Assembly: GCF_014647495.1 (NCBI RefSeq)
Contig: NZ_BMPH01000007.1
Span: 117,525-181,524, forward strand
Source of the DNA: Glutamicibacter protophormiae
GTDB lineage: Bacteria > Actinomycetota > Actinomycetes > Actinomycetales > Micrococcaceae
Reading direction: 5' to 3'
Length of the DNA: 64,000 nt
Shown here: positions 34,624 to 43,538 of the stretch, piece after piece
Layout of the letters: every line of letters starts with the position of its first letter
Position numbering within the stretch: the stretch's first letter is position 1
The notes under the pieces: model-generated
What the model was told of the DNA's origin: nothing
Database searches by the model: none
Seen by the model: only the letters and a program-made list of their open reading frames with translations
Program-made: the position numbers and the translations under genes

Positions 34624-36246
34624 TCAGCAACTGCGCGTATCCGCGAGTTCGCGCAGCACATGGCCGGGGTTCGCGGCCAGCAGGGTTCGGGTGTACTCGT
34701 GCTGCGGGGCGGAGAAGACCTGCGCCACGGGCCCGACTTCGACCAGCTCACCGCCGCGCATCACGCCAACCTGGTGGCTGATGCGTTCAACCACGTGCAG
34801 ATCGTGGGAGATGAACAGGTAGGTGAGGCCTTCCTCGTGCTGAAGCCTGTCGAGCAGTTCCAGAATTTGTTCCTGGGTCAGGACATCCAGTGCGCTCAGC
34901 GCCTCGTCGAGCACCAGGATCTTGGCGCCGCTGGCCAGCGCCCGGGCAATGGCTACCCGCTGCCGCTGGCCGCCCGACAGTTCTCCGGGCCGCTTGGAAG
35001 CAAGTTCCGCTGCCAGATTCACCTGTTCCATGAGCTGGGCAACACGAGCCCGCCGCCAGGCCGCGTCCCCCAGGCGGTAGTTGAGCATTGGCTCGGCAAT
35101 GATCGATCCGACCTGCTGCCGCGGGTCCAACGCGGAGTCCGGGTTCTGGTAGACCAGCTGGGCTTCGCGCCACAGCGCGTATCGCTGTTTTCCGCCGAGG
35201 CCAGTGACGTCGTTGCCATTGACGCGTGCGCTGCCTTGACTGGCTTCGAGCAGACCCATGATGATTTTCGCGGTCGTGGACTTGCCCGAACCGGACTCCC
35301 CAACCAAGGAGAATGTTGTTCCTCGTGCGACGTCGAAGGATACGGAAGACACCGCTGCATGGGTGGCGTTTCCCTTGCCGAAAACCTTGCCCAGATTCGT
35401 GACCGAAATTGCCAGCTCATCGGTGCTTCGCGCTTCCTGCTGGTTCGCAGTGGCGTAGGCCTGGTCCAGCAGGGCATTGGTATACGGGTCGGTGCTCTTT
35501 GAGACCAGTTCCGCCACGCTGCGGTCTTCGAGGATGCGCCCTGAATTCATGACCAGTACCCGGTCGGCAATATCCGTGGCAACTGCTAGATCGTGGGTCA
35601 CGAACACCACGGTCGTCCCATTTTTGCGAGCCAGCGACACAAAGATCTCCAGCACCGTTCGCTGCACGGTGACATCCAGTGCGCTGGTCGGCTCGTCAGC
35701 GATCAGCAGCTGCGGGTTCAAGGCGAACGCGATGGCGATCAGCACACGCTGTTTCAGTCCACCGGACAGCTCGTGCGGGTACTGCGACAATCGACTCTCG
35801 GCACGGTCGATGCCCACGCTTTCCAGCAGCTCGATCGCCTTGGAGCGCCACTGCTTCTTGGGAACCGAACGGCTAGGATGCAGTCTGAAAACCTCGACCA
35901 CCTGGGAACCGATGGTCTTCACCGGGTCCAGTGAGGCACCCGGGTCCTGCGGCACCAGCCCGATTCCGGCCCCGCGGATCTTGCGCCATTCGTGCACGTT
36001 CAGCGTGGTCACTTCGGTACCGCCAAAGCGAATGCTGCCGGTGCATTCGGTTCCTTGGGGCAGCAAACCGATCAAGGCCTTGGTCAGCGTCGACTTGCCG
36101 GAGCCGGATTCTCCAACAATGGCAACGATCTGCCCCCGCGGGATCTGGAGATTGATGTTGTCCGCGGCAATGGTTCCCTGCGCGTACTGAACCGTGAGGT
36201 CTTCAATCCGGATCACCGGACTGGCGGTATTCTGTGGGGCGTTCAT
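34624..36246 (-). CDS. Fused dual ATP-binding protein of a peptide/nickel-type ABC importer
   Basis: This 540-residue protein contains two complete ABC ATPase domains, equivalent to DppD and DppF joined. The first has Walker A GESGSGKST near 46, LSGGLKQR signature and LLIADEPTSALD. The second has Walker A GESGSGKST near 315, LSGGQRQR signature and ILVLDEALSALD. Each domain is followed by the short oligopeptide-transporter C-terminal segment. It energises the importer formed by the next two permeases and the family 5 binding protein. The substrate is probably an organosulfur compound given the SAM riboswitch and the oxygenases downstream. Confidence 0.92.
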   Translation of the reverse strand: MNAPQNTASPVIRIEDLTVQYAQGTIAADNINLQIPRGQIVAIVGESGSGKSTLTKALIGLLPQGTECTGSIRFGGTEVTTLNVHEWRKIRGAGIGLVPQDPGASLDPVKTIGSQVVEVFRLHPSRSVPKKQWRSKAIELLESVGIDRAESRLSQYPHELSGGLKQRVLIAIAFALNPQLLIADEPTSALDVTVQRTVLEIFVSLARKNGTTVVFVTHDLAVATDIADRVLVMNSGRILEDRSVAELVSKSTDPYTNALLDQAYATANQQEARSTDELAISVTNLGKVFGKGNATHAAVSSVSFDVARGTTFSLVGESGSGKSTTAKIIMGLLEASQGSARVNGNDVTGLGGKQRYALWREAQLVYQNPDSALDPRQQVGSIIAEPMLNYRLGDAAWRRARVAQLMEQVNLAAELASKRPGELSGGQRQRVAIARALASGAKILVLDEALSALDVLTQEQILELLDRLQHEEGLTYLFISHDLHVVERISHQVGVMRGGELVEVGPVAQVFSAPQHEYTRTLLAANPGHVLRELADTRSC

Positions 36247-36274
36247 GGATTTCTCCTTTCAACCGGGTACGGCG

Positions 36275-37162
36275 CTAGAAGCGGAAGGCTTTATTGATGG
36301 TTCGGCCAAGGGTGGCCATCAACATCACGGCAGCAACGATGACCAGGCCAGGCAGGGTCGTGAGCCACCAGGCAACCGATAGGTACTGCCGCCCTTCGGA
36401 GATCAGCAGGCCCCATTCCGGGGTTGGCGGCGGCGAACCGAAGCCAAGGAAACCGAGTCCGGAGATGGCCAGGATTGCCGCGCCAAGGTCAACTGCAAGC
36501 AGCGAGAGGACCGGACCGATCACGTGGGGAATGATGTGGCGGCGGAGCACGGTGAAGTACTTGCCACCGCTCATCAGCGCAGCCTGCACGAAATCCCGTG
36601 AACGAACACGGAGCACCTCGGTACGCACCAGTCGCGCGAAGGCGGCGATGGAGGCGATGCCAACACCGAGCCCCAGAGACAGCGGGCCGGGTTCGGTCGC
36701 AGTCACCAGGATCAGTGCGATCAGGAAGGCAGGGACGGCCAGGATGACATCCACCAGGCGCATGGCCACGCTGTCGGCAAACCTGCCCGCAGTTCCGGCA
36801 AGCAACCCGAGAATCGATCCGACAATGCTGCCGATCAGGCAGGCGAGCCCAGCGGTGAGCAGCGTCTGCCGTGTTCCATACACGACGCGGGAGAAGACGT
36901 CGCGTCCCAGGTGGTCGGTGCCGAAAAGGTGTTCGGTGCTCGGAGCCAGGAGTTTGTCTGCAGGGATGCCGGTGATCGGATCATGGCCGGTGAACAGCGC
37001 CGGGAGGAAAGCCCACGACAGCATGATGGCCAACGGAACAAGCACCCACCACTGCGCCAGCCGGCGCCGGGCCGCCGAAGCACTCGCGATCCGCGAGTTC
37101 GGCTGTTCGGAAGCGGCCAGGGTCGCAACCGCCGTATCGACGTTGTCTGCCAGGAGACTCAT
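36275..37162 (-). CDS. ABC importer permease, DppC-like
   Basis: This 295-residue permease has about six membrane helices. The N-terminal first-helix region ends in FTGHDPITGIPADKLLAPS, then EHLFGTDHLGRDVFSRVVYGTRQTL, the DppC family signature. The EAA loop follows at about 190-215 (RTEVLRVRSRDFVQAALMSGG) and the C-terminus has LGFGSPPPTPEWGLLISEGR. It partners with the DppB-like subunit encoded just upstream on the transcript; 14 bases separate them. Confidence 0.92.
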   Translation of the reverse strand: MSLLADNVDTAVATLAASEQPNSRIASASAARRRLAQWWVLVPLAIMLSWAFLPALFTGHDPITGIPADKLLAPSTEHLFGTDHLGRDVFSRVVYGTRQTLLTAGLACLIGSIVGSILGLLAGTAGRFADSVAMRLVDVILAVPAFLIALILVTATEPGPLSLGLGVGIASIAAFARLVRTEVLRVRSRDFVQAALMSGGKYFTVLRRHIIPHVIGPVLSLLAVDLGAAILAISGLGFLGFGSPPPTPEWGLLISEGRQYLSVAWWLTTLPGLVIVAAVMLMATLGRTINKAFRF

Positions 37163-37176
37163 TGACTATTCCTTCC

Positions 37177-38133
37177 CTAGGCCGCAAGCGCGCGGGGCGA
37201 ACCGGAGCTGGCGGTGATGATGCGCGGATCGAGCTTCGGATGGATGAGGTCAACCAGCAGGTTGGCTGAGGTGAACACGACTGCGGTCAGCAGGACCAGT
37301 CCCTGAACCAGCGGAATGTCCTGGACGGTGACCGATTGCAGGATCAGCTGTCCAAGTCCTGCGCGGGCGAAGACTGTTTCGGTAATCACCGATCCGGCCA
37401 ACAGCGTTCCAATGGTGATTCCGGCGATGGACAGTGCGGCGGGCGCCGCGTTCTTCAGCATGTGGCGGTAGAAGATCCAGGATTCGCTGGCGCCCTTGGC
37501 ACGCAGAACATCCACAAATGGTTGGGTACCGACTTCCTGGACGCTCTTGATGAGCACCTGTGCAATGGGTGCACTCAGATGCACGGCCAGCACGAAGATC
37601 GGCACCGCCAGTGAGAGGAACGAGTCATCCGGGAACAACGACATGATTCCGAGCTGTACTGCAAGCAGTTGCAACAGCACCAGGCCCAGCCAGAAGACCG
37701 GAATGGACACCATGAGCGGAGGAAGATTCAGCAGGAGATTGCGCAGTCTCGGGCCTCGGGCCAGGCTGGCTGCAGCTGTGAGCGCCACAGCGAAGACCAC
37801 CGCGACCACGAATGCCGAGCCGGCAAGCACGAGTGTTGAACCGACAACCTCGCCGATCCGGGCGGATACTTCCGAACCGCTGGACAGTGAGTATCCCAAG
37901 TCCCCGCGCAACAATCCGAGCAGCTGGGAAAAGTACTGGACAATAACCGGTTGGTCATAGCCGTAGTACTCCTTCATCTGCGCGATCGTCGCCGGATCTG
38001 CCGCAGAGTCCGAATTGAGGAAGATCGTCACGGGATCGTTGGGAAGCGACTGCACTGCGATGAATACCGCGGTGTAGGCAAGCCAGATCACCAGCAGAGC
38101 CTGGCCAACGCGTTTGGCAATGTATCCGCCCAT
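37177..38133 (-). CDS. ABC importer permease, DppB-like
   Basis: This 318-residue permease has six membrane helices and the DppB layout. The N-terminus is a VGQALLVIWLAYTAVF helix and a FLNSDSAADPATIAQMKEYYGYDQPV extracytoplasmic loop (length above average). The sequence LGLLRGDLGYSL precedes the second helix, and the EAA loop VDVLRAKGASESWIFYRHML lies at about 215-235. It forms the channel with the DppC-like partner. Confidence 0.92.
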   Translation of the reverse strand: MGGYIAKRVGQALLVIWLAYTAVFIAVQSLPNDPVTIFLNSDSAADPATIAQMKEYYGYDQPVIVQYFSQLLGLLRGDLGYSLSSGSEVSARIGEVVGSTLVLAGSAFVVAVVFAVALTAAASLARGPRLRNLLLNLPPLMVSIPVFWLGLVLLQLLAVQLGIMSLFPDDSFLSLAVPIFVLAVHLSAPIAQVLIKSVQEVGTQPFVDVLRAKGASESWIFYRHMLKNAAPAALSIAGITIGTLLAGSVITETVFARAGLGQLILQSVTVQDIPLVQGLVLLTAVVFTSANLLVDLIHPKLDPRIITASSGSPRALAA

Positions 38134-38144
38134 GGTTTGCGCTC

Positions 38145-39779
38145 CTAGCCTTCGCTCTTCCAGGCACCCTGGAAGATCGGGGCGGTACCGGAAGTGAACT
38201 CGACGTGGGCGGACTGGCTGGCACCGTAAACCTGGACCTCATCCCACAGTACGAGGGCCAGTGCCTTGTCCAGCACCAGTGCACGCTGTTCTTCTTCGAC
38301 AAGCCCCAAGTGCTCTTCTTCGCTGGTCGCGGCCTGTTCCTTGGCGAAGAGCTTGTTGAGTTCCTCGTCGGCGTTCAGGGTCTGGGTGTTATTGGCCGGG
38401 GCATAGACCGGGCCGAGGCCGCCGAGCGCGAACTGGCGGGTACCGAAGAACTCGACCTTGTCATCGACGAGCGCATTGACCAGGAAGGTATTGTCCGCTG
38501 CGCGGTTGACCAGCTTCACGCCAAGATCGCGCCACTGCTGCTCGATCAGCTCGAATGCGGGCTTGATGACGACCGAGTTGTTCGACGTGGCTACCGTGAT
38601 TTCCAGCTTTTCGCCGTCTTTTTCGCGGATTCCGTCAGCACCGACCTTCCAGCCTGCTTCATCCAGAAGCTGCTTGGATTTCTCCGGGTTATAGGCGATT
38701 TCGGACGACAAGTCGACGAAGCCCGGGGCCTTGTGGTTCAGGACCGAACCGGCCACCACGTAGCTCTCGGACAGCACGGTGTCCTTGATTGCCTGGCGAT
38801 CGATACCGATCTGGAGGGCCTGGCGAACCTTGACGTCTTCCAGCTTGCCGGAACCGATGCGCACGGCAGCTTGGTTGGTGGTCAGGTCGACACCCTGCGC
38901 GGCGAAGACTTGGCCCCCGTTGGCTGCCAGCACCTGTTCGTCCACCGGCTGCAGTCCGCGGACAAGGTCAACCTGGCCGGACTGCGCAGCGCCAGCGCGG
39001 CTGGCTACCTCAGGTAGGTACTTGATCACCAGTTTGTCCAGATAGGCGTCGCCCTGGTTTTCTGCGGTTTCGGGTGCCCACGCGTAGTCGTCTCGGCTGG
39101 TGAAGACGACTTCCTCGTCCGGCTTTTCCGATTCGAAGACGAACGGGCCAGAGCCCACGATCTTCGCGATAGCGGACTGTCCTGCGTTATCCAGCTTCAA
39201 GGTCTTCGGGGAAACCAAGCCTGCTGCGACGGACGAGGTGGCACGCAGGAAGTTGGCGTCTGGACGTTTCAGCGTCACCTTCACCTGGTTCTTGCCGAGG
39301 ACCTCCGCCGACTTATAGGCGCCGAAGTCCACGTTCGGAGCGACCTGCGCGTCCTTGATGCCCAGGCCCAGCGCGTCAAGGTTGAGCTTGACCGCTTCCG
39401 CGTCCAGCGCGGATCCATCGGAGAACGTCACCCCGTCACGAATGGTGAACGTGAATTCGGTCTGGTCGTTGTTTGCTTTGAAGTCCTCAGCGATCCATCC
39501 AACGAGCTTGCCGGACTCCGCATCGAAGTAGGTCAGGCGGTCCAGGACCGAGTTCAGGACGTTTGCCTTCTCATAGAAGCGCGCCGCCTGCGTCTGCCAG
39601 TTGTTAATCGGGGTAACTTCGGCAAAGGTAAAGGTACCGCCTTCAACCGGATCGCCGGCGGCAGCGGGAGCACCTTCAGCCGGAGCTGCGGTAGTCGAAT
39701 TTCCGCCGCATGCGGTCAGGGTCAGGCCCAGGACGGCAACAAGTGCCGCCGCTTTCAAACTCAGGTGCGCAGTACGCAT
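38145..39779 (-). CDS. ABC importer substrate-binding lipoprotein (SBP family 5)
   Basis: This 544-residue lipoprotein has a signal peptide ending LTLTACGG and the family 5 fold: ADIVGS-like FTFAEVTPINNWQ start, TFTIRDGVTFSDGSALDAEAVK, VGSGPFVFES, RGLQPVDEQVLA, VRQALQIGIDRQAI and NPEKSKQLLDEAGW. Family 5 proteins bind peptides, nickel complexes, opines and other compounds. It is the first gene after the SAM riboswitch, so it should be expressed when sulfur (SAM) is low. AGAGGAA lies upstream of ATG 39779. Confidence 0.9.
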   Translation of the reverse strand: MRTAHLSLKAAALVAVLGLTLTACGGNSTTAAPAEGAPAAAGDPVEGGTFTFAEVTPINNWQTQAARFYEKANVLNSVLDRLTYFDAESGKLVGWIAEDFKANNDQTEFTFTIRDGVTFSDGSALDAEAVKLNLDALGLGIKDAQVAPNVDFGAYKSAEVLGKNQVKVTLKRPDANFLRATSSVAAGLVSPKTLKLDNAGQSAIAKIVGSGPFVFESEKPDEEVVFTSRDDYAWAPETAENQGDAYLDKLVIKYLPEVASRAGAAQSGQVDLVRGLQPVDEQVLAANGGQVFAAQGVDLTTNQAAVRIGSGKLEDVKVRQALQIGIDRQAIKDTVLSESYVVAGSVLNHKAPGFVDLSSEIAYNPEKSKQLLDEAGWKVGADGIREKDGEKLEITVATSNNSVVIKPAFELIEQQWRDLGVKLVNRAADNTFLVNALVDDKVEFFGTRQFALGGLGPVYAPANNTQTLNADEELNKLFAKEQAATSEEEHLGLVEEEQRALVLDKALALVLWDEVQVYGASQSAHVEFTSGTAPIFQGAWKSEG

Positions 39780-39903
39780 ATTCGTAAGTTCCTCTCGGTA
39801 TTTGAGCCGAGGATTACGCCTGATATTCAACGATCCGGTTGTTGCGAATTCGAGGGAAGGCAGAGCACTCCCCTTGAAGAACCGTTGCGAAATCTAGCAA
39901 TCT

Positions 39904-39989
39904 CCATCGGTCCTGGCCTTAGCACCGATCCCGCTATCGGGTGGTTGCTGCGACGTCAACGAGCCAGGTCTCTCAGTCGCTCTGGATGG
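39904..39989 (-). ncRNA. SAM riboswitch (SAM-I/IV variant type), copy 1
   Basis: On the minus strand the core reads CCATCCAGAGCGAC, GAGAGACCTGGCTC, TTGACGTCGCAGCAACC, a short CCCG/CGGG P3 hairpin, GGTGCTAAGGCCAGGACC and GATGG. P1 is CCATC with GATGG, and P2 is GCGAC with GTCGC. Compared with copies 2 and 3 (GCGGC with GCCGC) P2 covaries. It lies 124 bases before the binding-protein start and should switch off the organosulfur operon when SAM is plentiful. No clear terminator is seen in the platform. Confidence 0.9.
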
Positions 39990-40535
39990 TGTGGCGTCCA
40001 ATTTCTTGAACAATTTCAGTGTCGAACACGGAATCGCTTGTGACCAAGCGTGACGTAAGGAATACGTCATGAAGTCATGGAAAAAGTGGTACCCCGCGAG
40101 TTTCACGCCATATTTGACGTAACAAATTGCCTTGTGGCGTTATGTGACGCCGATCAAAGCGCACACTTGACGACGGCTGGTTGGGCTCCTGCTCCTGATT
40201 CCGCAGTCCAGCTTTCAGGGAGCCCGTTTTAGCTCCTGCTGCAACGGCACCACAAGTGGCTCGGTTCTCCCCAGTGTTTTTCTGGCTCGACGAGTGCTGA
40301 TGCAGGTGGAGAATTTTCCGTACCAGCTGCGCCCTTTGCATACCGGACGCCAATATCAGCTGGCGGCGACGCCCATCGAATCGAAAGGAATTCCTTGTAT
40401 TCAGGCCCTGGCTGCAGGTCTTCATGATTCGGGCGGCCCTGCGGTCCACACCGACAACGCTTCACCCGCTGAATCCTTACGATCTCGGGCCTCTGCGAAT
40501 AGGCTGGGGTCCACGGAAGCCAACGGAGGAACCCC
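39990..40535. other. Intergenic region between divergent SAM-operon and quinone-reductase gene
   Basis: About 545 bases without a supportable gene. It must hold the promoter of the SAM-riboswitch transcript and that of the quinone reductase gene. The part at 40000-40150 is relatively AT-rich and carries TGACGTA-type repeats. The remainder shows only short frames without ribosome-binding sites. Confidence 0.5.
40051..40069. promoter_or_regulatory. Perfect inverted repeat TGACGTA-N5-TACGTCA
   Basis: Seven-base arms (40051-40057 and 40063-40069) are separated by 5 bases, and another TGACGTAA lies near 40116. It sits upstream of the SAM riboswitch transcript and looks like a dimeric repressor or activator operator. 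The regulator is not identified. Confidence 0.55.
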
Positions 40536-41399
<864 letters not shown>

Positions 41400-41410
41400 G
41401 CCTGAACAGC

Positions 41411-41460
41411 CAGGGCCGGCACCGCGAGTCGGGCGTCCCTGCGAGCGCACACCGGCCCTG
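41411..41460 (+). terminator. Possible terminator after quinone reductase gene
   Basis: Nine-base complementary arms (CAGGGCCGG with CCGGCCCTG; 41411-41419 and 41452-41460) are separated by 32 bases that can fold further. There is no T tract. Confidence 0.4.
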
Positions 41461-41482
41461 CGCGAAGATCTTTGGCCCTGGT

Positions 41483-41510
41483 TGAACAAAAAACCCGGCT
41501 GGCTCGTGTA
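41483..41510 (+). promoter_or_regulatory. SigL-type promoter of the sigL-rslA operon
   Basis: TGAACA (41483-41488), a 16-base spacer and CGTGTA (41505-41510) match the known SigL consensus TGAACC-N16-18-CGTGTC. Two further copies with the same spacer precede both downstream lipoprotein genes. Autoregulation of sigL is inferred. Confidence 0.8.
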
Positions 41511-41561
41511 ACTTGCATGAGTGAGAATCAGGTCCGAAAATCCTGGCCGCGAAAGGGGCGC

Positions 41562-42068
41562 GTGACTACCAGCGACGATGCCACCCTGCGGCTGCTGCAT
41601 GAACGGTACGCGCAGCCGCTGTGGCGCTACGTCTTCTCGCTGACCAGGGACTCGTACCAGTCGGAGGACATTGTCCAGGAGACTCTGCTCAAGGCGTGGA
41701 ATTCCCCGCGGATTCTCGACGAGCCGGTGGAGGAGGTCCGCGGGTGGATGTTCACGGTGGCGCGGAACCTGGTGATCGACCAGTCCCGCAGCGCGCGCTC
41801 CCGGCATGAACGCAGCATCGAACGGCTGCCCGAGGAAGCGTCCGCGGATCATGCAGACCAGATTTTCGACGAGATCCTCATTCATGACGCGCTCGCGGCG
41901 CTGAGCGAACCGCACCGGCAGGTGGTGGTGCTCGCATACTACGGCGCCTGCAGCACGCAGCAGATCGCGGCGGAATTGGGCATAGCCGACGGAACAGTGA
42001 AGTCCCGGCTGCATTATGGGATGAGGGCCTTGAAACTGGCCCTCCAGGAACGGGGAGTGACACGATGA
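41562..42068 (+). CDS. sigL: ECF sigma factor, SigL type
   Basis: This 168-residue ECF sigma factor has a sigma-2 region (YAQPLWRYVFSLTRDSYQSEDIVQETLLKAW) and sigma-4 region (ALSEPHRQVVVLAYYGACSTQQIAAELGIADGTVKSRLHYGMRALKLAL; both given as segments of the protein). The C-terminus closely resembles M. tuberculosis SigL (TVKSRLHY then RALxLxLQExGVTR). GTG 41562 is chosen because GAAAGGGG lies directly upstream and the N-terminus then matches SigL. An ATG at 41517 would give a near-leaderless start from the predicted promoter. Its stop overlaps the anti-sigma ATG (ATGA). Confidence 0.88.
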   Translation: MTTSDDATLRLLHERYAQPLWRYVFSLTRDSYQSEDIVQETLLKAWNSPRILDEPVEEVRGWMFTVARNLVIDQSRSARSRHERSIERLPEEASADHADQIFDEILIHDALAALSEPHRQVVVLAYYGACSTQQIAAELGIADGTVKSRLHYGMRALKLALQERGVTR

Positions 42069-42751
42069 GCGAGCATGAGAAGTTCGCCCAATGGGATGCC
42101 GCCTACGTGCTCGGGGCGCTGGAGCCGGTCGATCGCCGGCTGTTCGAGGAGCACCTGGAGAACTGCGAGCGCTGCCAGGGTTCCGTCTCCGAGCTCAGCG
42201 CGCTGCCGGGACTGCTCTCGCGCGCGCACGACCCGGAGGAAGTGACGGCCCTGGTGCCTCAGCCCCCGGCGGACCTGTTCGAGAAGACCGCCCGGCGCGC
42301 TGCCTCCGAACGGCGGCGCCGCGGCGGCCGCATGATCCTCCTGGCCGCGGCAGCCGTCGCCGTGATCCTGGGTATCGGGCTGCCGTTCCTGCTGCGCCCG
42401 GCCGACCCCGGTCCGGTGCTTGCCCTGCAGCAGGTTGCCGAGCAGTCGCTGAGCGCACAGGTGGGCTTCGAATCGGTGGCATGGGGAACCCGGCTGAATA
42501 TCGACTGCGACTATCCCGCAGGCTATGAATTCGGCGATGCCAACGGCCCATGGTCCTATGCGCTGCTGGTGACCGACACCCAGGGCAGCACCATGCAGGT
42601 CGCCACCTGGAAGGCAGTGCCCGGCAAGGAGATCACCCTCCAGGCCGCCACCTCGCTGCCGGTGGACCAGATCGCCGAAGTAACGGTGAAGACCCTGGCC
42701 GGACTGACGGTCCTGCAGTCGCCGATGGACAAGAATTTGCTCCAGCAGTGA
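42065..42751 (+). CDS. rslA: Anti-sigma factor RslA-like (zinc-finger, RskA-type C-terminus)
   Basis: This 228-residue membrane anti-sigma factor has a cytoplasmic zinc-binding domain with AAYVLGALEPVDRRLFEEHLENCERC (HxxxCxxC, about 11-40). A basic stretch leads into one membrane helix (about 93-115), and an extracytoplasmic RskA-like domain has LALQQVAEQSL, YALLVTDTQGSTMQVATWKA and LPVDQIAEVTV. It should hold SigL until an envelope or redox signal. It is translationally coupled to sigL. Its stop codon TGA forms the first three bases of the -35 of the next promoter. Confidence 0.87.
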   Translation: MSEHEKFAQWDAAYVLGALEPVDRRLFEEHLENCERCQGSVSELSALPGLLSRAHDPEEVTALVPQPPADLFEKTARRAASERRRRGGRMILLAAAAVAVILGIGLPFLLRPADPGPVLALQQVAEQSLSAQVGFESVAWGTRLNIDCDYPAGYEFGDANGPWSYALLVTDTQGSTMQVATWKAVPGKEITLQAATSLPVDQIAEVTVKTLAGLTVLQSPMDKNLLQQ

Positions 42752-42776
42752 ACCGGAACGGGCTGCTCCTCGTGTA
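42749..42776 (+). promoter_or_regulatory. SigL-type promoter before lipoprotein gene
   Basis: TGAACC (42749-42754), 16-base spacer, CGTGTA (42771-42776). It has the same spacing and -10 as the sigL promoter, 45 bases before the lipoprotein start, and overlaps the rslA stop codon. Confidence 0.82.
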
Positions 42777-42820
42777 GCAGGCAAGCCGCTCACGCGGACA
42801 CCACGAGAAAGGCACAGCTC

Positions 42821-43348
42821 ATGAAATCGTCACTGAAGTCCTGGTGCGCAGCAACCGGAGCCGTCGCGGCCCTGGCATTGGCCCTGTCCGGCTGCGCGGG
42901 CGACTCTGGATCCACCGGCACCGCATCGCCGTCCGCCGGCGCCCAGTCCAGCCCGGTTTCTTCCGCACCGGCGCAAAGCAGCCCGAGCAGCGCCATGCAG
43001 GCCACCTCCCTGGCCCTCGCCGACTCATCGCTGGGCAAGATCGTGGTCGACGGCAAGGGCATGACGGTGTACCAGTTCGACAAGGACACCAAGGGCGCCG
43101 ATTCCTCTGCTTGCTCCGGTCCTTGCGAAGACCAGTGGCCGGCGGTCCCGGGCGGAACCGACGTCACCGTTGACGGAGTCACCGGGAAGACCGGAACCAT
43201 CACCGGCGTGAATGGCGAAAGCCAGCTGACTCTCAACGGGTGGCCGTTGTACTACTTTGCCGGCGACAAGAAGGCCGGCGACACCGCCGGCCAAGGCGTC
43301 AAGGACGTCTGGTGGGTGCTTGACGCCGCCGGCACCCCGATCAAGTAA
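42821..43348 (+). CDS. Lipoprotein with two secreted repeats (COG4315, PF03640 type), SigL-linked copy 1
   Basis: This 175-residue lipoprotein has a signal ending LALSGC, a Ser/Pro/Ala-rich linker, then two copies of the PF03640 repeat. The first is around GKIVVDGKGMTVYQFDKDTKG with the Cys pair CSGPCEDQWPAVP, and the second around TLNGWPLYYFAGDKKAGDTAGQG with VKDVWWVLDAAGTPI. The family is secreted and of unknown function, often regulated by ECF sigma factors. Its own SigL-type promoter lies just upstream. It is paralogous to the gene at 45558. Confidence 0.88.
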   Translation: MKSSLKSWCAATGAVAALALALSGCAGDSGSTGTASPSAGAQSSPVSSAPAQSSPSSAMQATSLALADSSLGKIVVDGKGMTVYQFDKDTKGADSSACSGPCEDQWPAVPGGTDVTVDGVTGKTGTITGVNGESQLTLNGWPLYYFAGDKKAGDTAGQGVKDVWWVLDAAGTPIK

Positions 43349-43372
43349 CGCCATAAGCCCTTGGCCGGCTGG

Positions 43373-43410
43373 ACGCCCGGGTGCACGCAGCGCTGCGTGC
43401 ACCCGGGCGT
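43373..43410 (+). terminator. Perfect 38-base palindrome terminator
   Basis: A perfectly self-complementary 38-base stretch (19-bp stem, no unpaired loop if fully paired) followed by TT, 24 bases after the lipoprotein stop. Confidence 0.75.
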
Positions 43411-43538
43411 TTGCCTGCCCGCGGCCGGCTTAACAATCGTCCGAAATCGGAATGTGGCGCGTGTCACGCTGTGCGGAAAAGATGTTTGTCCCGTACATTG
43501 GCGCATACTTCATCCCCATCTTCTGAGGAGATCCAGGT

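Noticed and set aside
43411..43538. SigL-type promoter before ggt
   Set aside because: A CGTGTC occurs, but no TGAAC element lies 16-18 bases upstream of it.
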